The translations under genes were made by a program, and so were the position numbers. This document shows positions 53,794 to 61,510 of a stretch of 64,000 nt of DNA, piece after piece; within the stretch, counting starts at the first letter, position 1, and every line of letters starts with the position of its first letter. The stretch covers positions 62,001 through 126,000 of the forward strand of contig CANMCO010000001.1 of assembly GCA_947496355.1 (NCBI GenBank), given 5' to 3'. The notes beneath the pieces are model-generated. The model was not told where the DNA came from. It was given only the letters and a program-made list of their open reading frames with translations, and did not search any database. This DNA comes from an uncultured Aquimarina sp. (lineage in GTDB: Bacteria > Bacteroidota > Bacteroidia > Flavobacteriales > Flavobacteriaceae).

Positions 53794-54426
53794 TTAAAAA
53801 TTCTCGCCGCCGATAACTTCTTTTATTCTTTTTATCAAACGGTGCATTCTATCACTTCCTCCGGCAATAATTCCTGCCGTAAGAATAATATCTATAGAAA
53901 TAATAACTTTTATTTGTATTTCAGAAAGTTCTGCTGCCGATTCTGGCAACATGATTCCAGACATAAGACGTATTCCTGACAAGGATAATATTAAACCTAA
54001 AATAAACGCTATTGTAATGGTTCGTTGCTGTCTTAACTGACTTCTAGTCAATAAAAATTCTTCAATTTTTTTTTTCTCTTTCATTAATCTTATCACCTTT
54101 TCTGCACTGGTCTCTTCTGGTAACGATTGTATATCTACCACCATAGAGTTCTCTGGATTGTTTAGACTTTCTAAATACTTATTGATTTCTTCTAACCGTC
54201 TTTTATTTTTAATTTTAGTTTTTTCATTGGGGTCAAATACAAAAATTTCTATGACCTGTTCCACAACTAACATAATTACAGATAAGTAACCAAAAATTGA
54301 AATAATATTGCTTGCCTCTAAATTCTTGAGGTGTACTGATGGTAAATATTCTTTAAAATATAGAAAACAAAATATTGAAAGTATAATGAGTATAATCACT
54401 AACGGATTTTTATATAGTGCTTTCAT
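53794..54426 (-). CDS. Membrane protein of unknown function
   Basis: I do not recognise this 210-aa protein. It has four hydrophobic segments: LVIILIILSIFCFLYF, IISIFGYLSVIMLVVEQVIE, ITIAFILGLILSLSGIRLM and VIISIDIILTAGIIAGGSD. A charged cytoplasmic region of about 60 residues (KTKIKNKRRLEEINKYLESL) lies between segments two and three. The terminal GGSDRMHRLIKRIKEVIGG is a conserved-looking basic tail. It has no operon partner. Confidence 0.6.
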   Translation of the reverse strand: MKALYKNPLVIILIILSIFCFLYFKEYLPSVHLKNLEASNIISIFGYLSVIMLVVEQVIEIFVFDPNEKTKIKNKRRLEEINKYLESLNNPENSMVVDIQSLPEETSAEKVIRLMKEKKKIEEFLLTRSQLRQQRTITIAFILGLILSLSGIRLMSGIMLPESAAELSEIQIKVIISIDIILTAGIIAGGSDRMHRLIKRIKEVIGGENF

Positions 54427-54465
54427 TGGTTTCAGGTTTAAGAATATGTATATAAAAATACGAAA

Positions 54466-54493
54466 CCTCGCAGTTTAAAAAAACTACGAGGTC
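54466..54493 (-). terminator. Hairpin terminator of crotonase gene
   Basis: A 12-bp stem with one mismatch (arm ACCTCGCAGTTT at 54466-54477, partner 54482-54493) lies 22 nt past the crotonase stop on the minus strand and is followed in that direction by a T-rich stretch. Confidence 0.7.
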
Positions 54494-54514
54494 CGTAATT
54501 TATTTCTAATTTTT

Positions 54515-55294
54515 TTATTTCCCCGGAAAATCGGCTTTGCGTTTTTCTAAAAATGCAGAAGTACCTTCCTTAAAGTCTTCGGTTCCAAAGCAGTTGCCAA
54601 ACTGTTCGATCTCTGTTTTAAATCCATTTACCCCATCCTCATATGCTGCATTTACAGATGTAATCGCCGCACTTATGGCAACAGAGGAATTTCTCATAAT
54701 TTTTCCTGCAATTTTTTCTGCAAGTGGCACCAGTTCTTCCTGAGGAGTTACATAGTTTACCAATCCATATTGCAATGCCTGATTGGCATCAATCATTCCT
54801 GCGGTCATGATCATTTCCATAGCTCTTCCTTTACCTATTAGCTGCGGTAATCGTTGTGTCCCTCCATAACCAGGAATAACCCCAAGTGAAACTTCTGGCA
54901 ATCCCATTTTTGCATTATCACTAGCAATCCTAAAATGAGCAGCCATTGCCAGCTCTAATCCACCACCTAAAGCAAAACCATTTACCGCTGCAATAACCGG
55001 TGTTGAAAGATTCGCTACAAAGTCAAACAATAACTCCTGCCCTTTTGCAGCTAGTTTACCTCCTTCAGAAACAGAGAAGTCAGCAAACTCGCTTATATCT
55101 GCTCCAGCAACAAATGCTTTTTCCCCGCTACCGGTAATAATAATTACTTTGGTTTCGGCATCTAGATCTGCAACTCTAAAAGCAGCATGTAACTCTTGAA
55201 TTGTTTCTTTATTAAGTGCATTTAATTTTGAAGGGCGATTAATGGTAATTGTAGTGATCCCATTTTTTTGTGAAGTGATGATATTATTATACAT
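54515..55294 (-). CDS. Enoyl-CoA hydratase/isomerase family protein
   Basis: This 259-aa crotonase is full length. The oxyanion-hole segments GEKAFVAGADISEFAD (about residues 57-72) and FALGGGLELAMAAHFR (about 107-122) are present. Both catalytic glutamates typical of hydratases are seen, in GGGLELA and in GLPEVSLGVIPGYGGTQR. It hydrates 2-enoyl-CoA to 3-hydroxyacyl-CoA in fatty acid or amino acid breakdown. It follows the DUF4177 gene closely on the same strand. Confidence 0.93.
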   Translation of the reverse strand: MYNNIITSQKNGITTITINRPSKLNALNKETIQELHAAFRVADLDAETKVIIITGSGEKAFVAGADISEFADFSVSEGGKLAAKGQELLFDFVANLSTPVIAAVNGFALGGGLELAMAAHFRIASDNAKMGLPEVSLGVIPGYGGTQRLPQLIGKGRAMEMIMTAGMIDANQALQYGLVNYVTPQEELVPLAEKIAGKIMRNSSVAISAAITSVNAAYEDGVNGFKTEIEQFGNCFGTEDFKEGTSAFLEKRKADFPGK

Positions 55295-55318
55295 TATATA
55301 TTGTTGTTTATTTATGTA

Positions 55319-55528
55319 TTATTTAGAATTCAAATCTCTTTCAAAATATAGATAAAAATACATTCCCATTCCAAAGTTTTCTACATCAGTAGATGCCAAT
55401 CTCCAACCATCCTTTGAGTATTCATCTAATTTACTTTGAATGTCCTTGGTAGATGATTTTAAGAGGTGTTCTTTATCCAAAGTCAATTTTGAATAATAAA
55501 TCAACGATTCTAGTTTGTATTCTTTCAT
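55319..55528 (-). CDS. Small DUF4177-like protein
   Basis: This protein is about 69 aa from the ATG at 55528. The sequence MKEYKLESLIYYS and KLDEYSKDGWRLASTDVENF fit the DUF4177 pattern, with the DGWRL core. A longer frame from 55645 overlaps the histidine kinase C terminus by 86 nt and has no homologous N terminus, so I prefer the internal ATG. It lies 31 nt downstream of the kinase and 24 nt upstream of the crotonase gene. Function unknown. Confidence 0.7.
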   Translation of the reverse strand: MKEYKLESLIYYSKLTLDKEHLLKSSTKDIQSKLDEYSKDGWRLASTDVENFGMGMYFYLYFERDLNSK

Positions 55529-55559
55529 GCGAAAAGATGCTTTATAAGTACTGTAAAAA

Positions 55560-57017
55560 TTACTCTTTCGGAAACCTAACTGTAAAAACAGTTCCCTTTC
55601 CTTCCACAGAGGTAAAGGTAATACTTCCATTATAGGTTTCCACAATATTTTTCACCATTCCTAGTCCAAGTCCCATCCCACTGGTTTTGGTCGTAAACTT
55701 GGGCTCAAAAATCATCTTTTTATTTTCTTCACTCATCCCCACCCCGTTATCTGCAACGGTTATAACAACATTGTTTTGTTCGGTAAAGACATTAACTATT
55801 ATCTTAGCCGCACGATCTTCTGGAATAGCTTGAATTCCATTTTTTACCAAATTAGTAACAACTCGTATAAGCTGCGTCCTATCAAATTTTGCTATGATCT
55901 CATGATCTTCTGAAGGGAAAATTATATAATCTTCATTAAAAATATCCAATGCTAATCCCACAATCTTTACTACATCTAATGTCTCACTTTTTTGAGCTGG
56001 CATTTGGGCAAAATTTGAGAATGCAGAGGCAATAGAACTCATAATATCAATTTGTTGAATCAAAGTATCACTATATTCTTGTACTTTTTGATGTACATTA
56101 GGATCTTCTGGGTTAAATTTTCTTTGAAAACTCTGTACCGTAAGACGCATTGGTGTTAATGGGTTTTTGATCTCATGAGCCACTTGTTTTGCCATTTCTC
56201 TCCAAGCCGCTTCCCGTTCATTTTTTGCTAACATCGCAGCACTTTGTTCCAATTCATCGATCATACTATTATACGCATTTACCAATGAATAGATTTCCTG
56301 ACTTGCATCATCAATTGCTATACGCTTATTTCTTTTCTCTAATCGGGTTTGATCAATGGTCTCTGAAATCGTTCTTAATGACCTAATAATATATTTTGAT
56401 AAGAAATAAGCCAGAGCGACAGCGACTAACAACATGAGTAAATATACTTGACCAAGGCGTCGAAGAAATTCTAACAACTCCCGCGTAATTAGATCATCAT
56501 CCTCTAAGTAAGGAAGATTAAGTATGGCTAAAGGTTTGGCTCTACTATCTGAAATATAGGTATAGGACGATAAGAACTTTTCATCATTTTTTTCAGACTT
56601 TACCAAATACCTCTTGTCATATAGTGAGGTTAATGTATCAATAATTAAAGGATTTAATTTCCTATCTATAGTATTTTCAACGAAATCATCTTCGGATTTA
56701 ATTAATAACTCACCCGATAAGTTATAGATATTGATCGGCAATGAATGCTCTTGTGAGATTTGATATATGCGCGCTCTTTCTCTAAAAATTAAAGTTACGT
56801 TTTCTTCATTTACAGGATATGTTGTGCTTTTTAGTACATTATTGATTGCAATTTGAATACGTTCTTCTTTTCTCTCTAATCTTTCCTGATGATATTCCTC
56901 TGCTTCTTCTCTATATTGATAAATGGTAACCGCCGCAATTAATATAGAAGCTAACAACACCAATAAGGTCATAGAAATAAAGATCCTAGTACGAAGAGAA
57001 AGTTTTGATAACCTCAT
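55560..57017 (-). CDS. NtrY-like sensor histidine kinase
   Basis: This 485-aa kinase has two membrane segments (about residues 13-33 and 185-210) with a periplasmic sensor of about 150 aa between them, and a HAMP-like linker (SLRTISETIDQTRLEKRNKR). The phospho-acceptor motif is KQVAHEIKNPLTPMRLTVQS at about residues 278-297. The ATPase domain follows (VVTNLVKNGIQAI, DNGVGMS, GMGLGLGMVKNI). No response regulator is adjacent, so it may act with a distant partner. Confidence 0.94.
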   Translation of the reverse strand: MRLSKLSLRTRIFISMTLLVLLASILIAAVTIYQYREEAEEYHQERLERKEERIQIAINNVLKSTTYPVNEENVTLIFRERARIYQISQEHSLPINIYNLSGELLIKSEDDFVENTIDRKLNPLIIDTLTSLYDKRYLVKSEKNDEKFLSSYTYISDSRAKPLAILNLPYLEDDDLITRELLEFLRRLGQVYLLMLLVAVALAYFLSKYIIRSLRTISETIDQTRLEKRNKRIAIDDASQEIYSLVNAYNSMIDELEQSAAMLAKNEREAAWREMAKQVAHEIKNPLTPMRLTVQSFQRKFNPEDPNVHQKVQEYSDTLIQQIDIMSSIASAFSNFAQMPAQKSETLDVVKIVGLALDIFNEDYIIFPSEDHEIIAKFDRTQLIRVVTNLVKNGIQAIPEDRAAKIIVNVFTEQNNVVITVADNGVGMSEENKKMIFEPKFTTKTSGMGLGLGMVKNIVETYNGSITFTSVEGKGTVFTVRFPKE

Positions 57018-57119
57018 AATTTATTTTGATACGTAAATATAGCAAATATCACACCAAAATAGTTGTAAAAAGAAATCTCTCACTGTACTGAATTTACTAA
57101 ATTTACCTAGCTTTACTTT

Positions 57120-58811
57120 ATGGACAATACGATATTACTTTCTGTACAAAATCTGTGTGTTTCTTTTTTTGCAGAAAAAAAAGAAAATAGGGTGTTACAC
57201 GATATTTCTTTTGATCTTCATAAAAATGAAATACTAGGGGTTGTTGGTGAGTCTGGAAGTGGTAAATCTGTAGCGTCTCTGGCTATTTTAGGGCTATTAC
57301 CTAATAAAATTGCCAAAATTTCAAACGGAAATATAACTTATAAAGGCATATCATTATTGCAGCTTAACGAAAAAGAATATCGTGCTATTCGCGGTAACGA
57401 AATTGCAATGATTTTTCAAGAACCCATGAGTTCTTTGAATCCATCTATGAAATGCGGAAAGCAAGTTATAGAAATCCTTCTTCAACATACCACATTATCC
57501 AACAACGAGGCTAAAGAAGAAGTACTTTCTTTGTTCGAAAAAGTAAAACTACCAGATCCGAAACGGGCATATAGTTCATACCCACATCAATTAAGTGGCG
57601 GACAAAAACAGCGCATTATGATAGCCATGGCAATAGCCTGTAAACCCAAACTACTTATTGCAGATGAGCCCACTACAGCACTAGATGTTACTGTGCAAAA
57701 AGAGATTATTAGCTTGCTAAAAAATCTTCAGGAGGAATATAAAATGAGTATCTTATTTATTTCTCATGATTTATCATTAGTTTCAGAAATCGCAGACAAT
57801 GTGCTTGTGATATATCAGGGAAAAATGGTTGAATACGGATCATCTAATGACATCTTTCATAATCCAAAACAAGAGTATACAAAGGCATTAATTAATGCAA
57901 GACCTACCCTTGATGTGCGGCTCAAAAAACTACCTACGATATCTGACTTTCTAAATGACACCAATCAAAGTGAAGAAGTAATCACCAAAGAACAGCGAGA
58001 ACAACATCATAAGAATTTATATAGTAAGCCTCCATTATTAGAAGTTATCAATGTAGAAAAAGTTTACTTTTCTAAAGTAGGGTTATTTGACAAAAAAGAG
58101 CTAAAAGCCGTTGATGACGTAAGTTTTAAATTATATGAAGGTGAAACCTTGGGTCTTGTTGGTGAATCGGGGTGCGGTAAATCTACCTTGGGAAATACTA
58201 TTTTACAATTAGATAAAGCGACCAGAGGTCAAATTTTATACAAAGGAACAGATATTACCCAATTACCGCTCTCAGAGATCAGAAATCTAAGAAAAGAAAT
58301 TCAGTTAATATTCCAGGATCCTTTTGCCTCACTAAATCCAAGATTGACTGTTGGCAGAGCAATCATGGAACCCATGCAAGCTCATGAGTTATATGATAAT
58401 AATACAGAAAGAAAGGAAAAAACCATTGAATTATTGGAACGCGTTGGTTTGGGAGAAGAATATTTTAATAGATATCCACATGAATTTAGTGGAGGACAAA
58501 GACAGCGAATAGGCATTGCAAGAACCATTGCTCTGCGGCCAAGATTAATCATATGTGATGAATCTGTGAGCGCACTGGATATATCTATTCAAGCACAGGT
58601 TTTGAATTTATTAAATGAATTAAAAGAAAAATTTGGTTTTACTTATATTTTCATATCCCATGACCTTTCTGTAGTTAAATATATGGCAGATCAGTTATTA
58701 GTCATGAATAATGGTAAAATAGAAGAACAAGGAGACGCAGACATTATATACCAAAGCCCAAAGAAAGCATATACACAAAAATTAATACGAGCCATTCCTA
58801 AGGGTAAATAA
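57120..58811 (+). CDS. Double-ATPase ABC transporter protein (peptide/nickel type)
   Basis: This 563-aa protein has two complete ABC ATPase domains. The first (about 1-270) has GESGSGKS, LSGGQKQRIMIAMAIA and LLIADEPTTALD; the second (about 310-560) has GESGCGKST, FSGGQRQRIGIARTIA and LIICDESVSALD, where the usual Pro in DEP is Ser. The layout is that of YejF and fused DppD/DppF proteins for oligopeptide or nickel import. The matching permease and binding-protein genes are not nearby. Confidence 0.93.
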   Translation: MDNTILLSVQNLCVSFFAEKKENRVLHDISFDLHKNEILGVVGESGSGKSVASLAILGLLPNKIAKISNGNITYKGISLLQLNEKEYRAIRGNEIAMIFQEPMSSLNPSMKCGKQVIEILLQHTTLSNNEAKEEVLSLFEKVKLPDPKRAYSSYPHQLSGGQKQRIMIAMAIACKPKLLIADEPTTALDVTVQKEIISLLKNLQEEYKMSILFISHDLSLVSEIADNVLVIYQGKMVEYGSSNDIFHNPKQEYTKALINARPTLDVRLKKLPTISDFLNDTNQSEEVITKEQREQHHKNLYSKPPLLEVINVEKVYFSKVGLFDKKELKAVDDVSFKLYEGETLGLVGESGCGKSTLGNTILQLDKATRGQILYKGTDITQLPLSEIRNLRKEIQLIFQDPFASLNPRLTVGRAIMEPMQAHELYDNNTERKEKTIELLERVGLGEEYFNRYPHEFSGGQRQRIGIARTIALRPRLIICDESVSALDISIQAQVLNLLNELKEKFGFTYIFISHDLSVVKYMADQLLVMNNGKIEEQGDADIIYQSPKKAYTQKLIRAIPKGK

Positions 58812-58813
58812 AA

Positions 58814-58845
58814 AAACCTGTTAAGCTAATAAGTCTAACAGGTTT
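58814..58845 (+). terminator. Terminator of double-ATPase gene
   Basis: A 10-bp perfect stem (AAACCTGTTA with TAACAGGTTT) follows the stop codon by 2 nt. The T-run after the stem is short, but the stem begins with an A-run on the other side. Confidence 0.75.
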
Positions 58846-58850
58846 CATTC

Positions 58851-58874
58851 ATCGCGACTTGGGGACGTTGCGAT
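58851..58874. other. GC-richer hairpin after terminator
   Basis: The sequence ATCGCGAC, loop TTGGGGAC, GTTGCGAT forms an 8-bp stem with one G-T pair. It lies 5 nt past the terminator and lacks a T-run. It may be a structured RNA part or a protein site; function unknown. Confidence 0.4.
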
Positions 58875-59348
58875 TGATTAACAACAAAAAAATCACATCA
58901 ACAAAAATACTTTTTTCGCTAAATACATACAGTTAGAAATCAATTCCATTGTTGGCTTAACCGATTTCTGTAGACGATTCATACGCTTTTTCATAATAGG
59001 GACAATATTGTGTGGGTTAATAATTTATTTTAATCCTAAAAAACAACAATATAGGGGGTGTTGTTTTCTAATGGGATAGCAATATGCAAATTATTTTCAA
59101 TATCAACGTTTAAATACATGATAAATCGATAAAATACACAAAATTTTAACATTTTATTTTGTTTAGCTTGGTTTTTCGGGTTAAAGTAAAGGTTTAAGGT
59201 AATAGGAAGTCACTTGAAAGTGTAGTATTTTTCTTTCAAAAGTGACAATGTGGATACTTGTTTTTAAGTAACGACAAATTTGTCTATTTATTATTCGTTT
59301 AGGTTCATTTATTATTCGTAGTCTTATTTGCAGAATTAGACCATCACG

Positions 59349-60005
59349 TTAATCAAATTTCATTTCAGGGATATCTCCCTCGACTATAAGATTTCCCTCT
59401 GTAGCATTTCTTATGTCATCTACACTAACACCAGGAGCCCTTTCCAAAAGTTTGAATCCTTTTTCTGTAATTTCTAGGAGTGCCAGGTTAGTTACTACTT
59501 TTTTCACACAGTTCACTCCAGTAAGTGGTAACGAGCAATTTTTCAGCAGTTTAGAAGCTCCTGCTTTGTTTGTATGCATCATTGCTACAATAATATTCTC
59601 TGCACTCGCAACCAAATCCATTGCTCCTCCCATTCCTTTAACCATTTTCCCAGGGATTTTCCAATTTGCAATATCTCCATCCTCAGAAACTTCCATAGCA
59701 CCCAAAATAGTTAGGTCTACATGTTGCCCACGTATCATATTAAAACTTGTTGCAGAATCAAAAAACGAAGCACCAGGCATTGTAGTTATAGTTTGTTTAC
59801 CAGCGTTAATAATATCGGGATCTTCTTCACCTTCAAAAGGAAATGGCCCCATTCCTAAAACACCATTTTCACTTTGAAACTCTACCTCGATACCTTCTGG
59901 TATGTAATTAGCTACCAAAGTGGGTATTCCAATACCCAGATTAACAAAATAGCCGTCCTGTAGTTCTTTTGCAATACGCTTTGCAATTCCGTTTTTATCA
60001 AGCAT
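59349..60005 (-). CDS. scoB: 3-oxoacid CoA-transferase subunit B
   Basis: This 218-aa beta subunit moves CoA between succinyl-CoA and acetoacetate, or similar acids. The catalytic glutamate lies in FQSENGVLGMGPFP at about residues 39-52 (SENG motif), and GAMEVSEDGDIANWKIPGK is a family hallmark. The alpha subunit gene is on the same strand but is separated by a peroxiredoxin gene, an unusual order. Short gaps (24 and 37 nt) suggest one transcript. Confidence 0.93.
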   Translation of the reverse strand: MLDKNGIAKRIAKELQDGYFVNLGIGIPTLVANYIPEGIEVEFQSENGVLGMGPFPFEGEEDPDIINAGKQTITTMPGASFFDSATSFNMIRGQHVDLTILGAMEVSEDGDIANWKIPGKMVKGMGGAMDLVASAENIIVAMMHTNKAGASKLLKNCSLPLTGVNCVKKVVTNLALLEITEKGFKLLERAPGVSVDDIRNATEGNLIVEGDIPEMKFD

Positions 60006-60029
60006 ACTAATATTCTAATTAATTTAAGT

Positions 60030-60671
60030 TTAATTTAAATTAGGTTGTGGAGTCATTCTTAGATAGGGTTTGATCTCTTTATGCCCTTTTGGGAACATCG
60101 CAGGTATTTCTTCATTAGTGACAGAAGGAACAATAACACAATCCTCTCCTTGATTCCAATTTGCAGGTGTTGCAACCTTATGATATGCTGTTAATTGTAA
60201 TGAATCGATAACACGTAATAATTCATCAAAATTTCTGCCCGTAGATGCAGGATAGGTAATGGTAAGCTTTATTTTCTTATCTGGTCCTATCACAAAAACA
60301 GATCGTACTGTTAATTGGCTATCTGCTTTAGGGTGAATCATATCATACAATTCGGATACTTTCCTGTCTTCATCCGCAATTATTGGAAAGTTAACTATTG
60401 TATTTTGTGTTTCGTTAATATCCTTAATCCAACCATGATGAGAATCGAGACCATCAACACTTAATGCAGCAACTTTTACATTGCGTTTATTAAATTCATC
60501 TGTATATTTTGCTACTGTTCCTAATTCTGTTGTACAAACCGGTGTATAATCTGCCGGGTGAGAGAATAATACTCCCCAACTATCTCCTAACCAGTTATGA
60601 AAATCAATTTTTCCTTCTGTTGTTTTGGCAATGAAGTTTGGTGCTTCATCTCCTAATCGTAATACTGCCAT
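60030..60671 (-). CDS. Peroxiredoxin, 1-Cys/Prx6 type
   Basis: This 213-aa thiol peroxidase reduces hydrogen peroxide and organic peroxides. The peroxidatic Cys is in HPADYTPVCTTELG at about residue 46, with the conserved Pro, Thr and later Arg (LTVRSVFVIG). Length and the C-terminal extension beyond residue 160 fit the Prx6 subgroup. It lies between the two CoA-transferase subunit genes, with short spacers on both sides. Confidence 0.95.
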   Translation of the reverse strand: MAVLRLGDEAPNFIAKTTEGKIDFHNWLGDSWGVLFSHPADYTPVCTTELGTVAKYTDEFNKRNVKVAALSVDGLDSHHGWIKDINETQNTIVNFPIIADEDRKVSELYDMIHPKADSQLTVRSVFVIGPDKKIKLTITYPASTGRNFDELLRVIDSLQLTAYHKVATPANWNQGEDCVIVPSVTNEEIPAMFPKGHKEIKPYLRMTPQPNLN

Positions 60672-60708
60672 GACTTGTGTGTGTTTTAAGGTTTTAAGTA
60701 TTGTATTT

Positions 60709-61410
60709 TTATTCTCTTTTACGTACTGTTCGTTGTTCTATTCTTTTCTCATAACCTTCACCCTGAAAAATTCGTTGTACAAATATTCCTGGGATATGTA
60801 CTTGATCGGGATCAAGAGTACCTGCAGGAACAAGTTCTTCAACCTCTGCTACTGTAATTTTTGCAGCTCCGCACATGCACGGGTTAAAGTTTCTTGCCGT
60901 TCCTTTAAAAATTAAATTTCCAGCTTCATCACCTTTCCAGGCTTTTACAAATGCAAAATCAGCTTTAAATGCGTGTTCAAGAACATACATTTTTCCGTTA
61001 AACTCTCTGGTTTCTTTACCTTCTGCTACTTCGGTACCATAACCTGCAGGCGTGTAAAAAGCAGGAAAGCCTCCTTGGGCCGCTCTACAGCGTTCTGCCA
61101 ATGTTCCCTGCGGGATTAACTCTACGTCTAATTCACCGCTAAGCATTTGACGTTCGAACTCATCGTTCTCCCCTACATAAGAAGAGACCATTTTAGTAAT
61201 CTGTTTTTTTTGAAGTAACAAACCTAAACCAAAGTCATCAACTCCAGCGTTATTTGAGATACAGGTAAGACCGGTTGTATTTAATTTTACCAACTCTGCA
61301 ATTGCATTTTCGGGAATTCCACATAGACCAAACCCTCCTAACATAAGGGTCATATTGTCTTTTACCCCTGACAGAGCTTCGGTAACATTGGGTACCGTTT
61401 TACGAATCAT
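60709..61410 (-). CDS. scoA: 3-oxoacid CoA-transferase subunit A
   Basis: This 233-aa alpha subunit has the CoA-binding segment [16 protein letters not shown] at about residues 22-37 and the conserved region [19 protein letters not shown] at about 118-136. It forms the transferase with the B subunit encoded two genes downstream. It is the first gene of a probable scoA-prx-scoB operon used in ketone-body or branched-chain acid metabolism. Confidence 0.93.
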   Translation of the reverse strand: MIRKTVPNVTEALSGVKDNMTLMLGGFGLCGIPENAIAELVKLNTTGLTCISNNAGVDDFGLGLLLQKKQITKMVSSYVGENDEFERQMLSGELDVELIPQGTLAERCRAAQGGFPAFYTPAGYGTEVAEGKETREFNGKMYVLEHAFKADFAFVKAWKGDEAGNLIFKGTARNFNPCMCGAAKITVAEVEELVPAGTLDPDQVHIPGIFVQRIFQGEGYEKRIEQRTVRKRE

Positions 61411-61510
61411 AGTGTTCTAATTTTAGCAAACTAAAAGTACTAAAAAATAGTATTACAACGTTTGAAACGGTATAGTTTTATGAATAATTTATATAGCTTA
61501 AAAAGCAGTA

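Larger units (their letters stand above)
58812..59348. other. 537-bp intergenic region, no confident gene
   Basis: The stretch holds a terminator (58814-58845), a second hairpin (58851-58874), a bulged hairpin at about 59208-59245 (GTCACTT with AAAGTGAC) and a 13-nt direct repeat ATTTATTATTCGT near 59286 and 59307. A 33-codon minus-strand frame (58893-58994) beginning MKKRMNRLQKSVKP exists, but nothing shows it is translated. No tRNA is seen. Confidence 0.5.

Noticed and set aside
55529..55645. Longer N terminus for the DUF4177-like protein
   Set aside because: It is the shifted-frame reading of the histidine kinase C terminus.
58851..58874. tRNA or riboswitch
   Set aside because: The hairpin lacks any cloverleaf or known riboswitch core; only an isolated stem-loop is supported.
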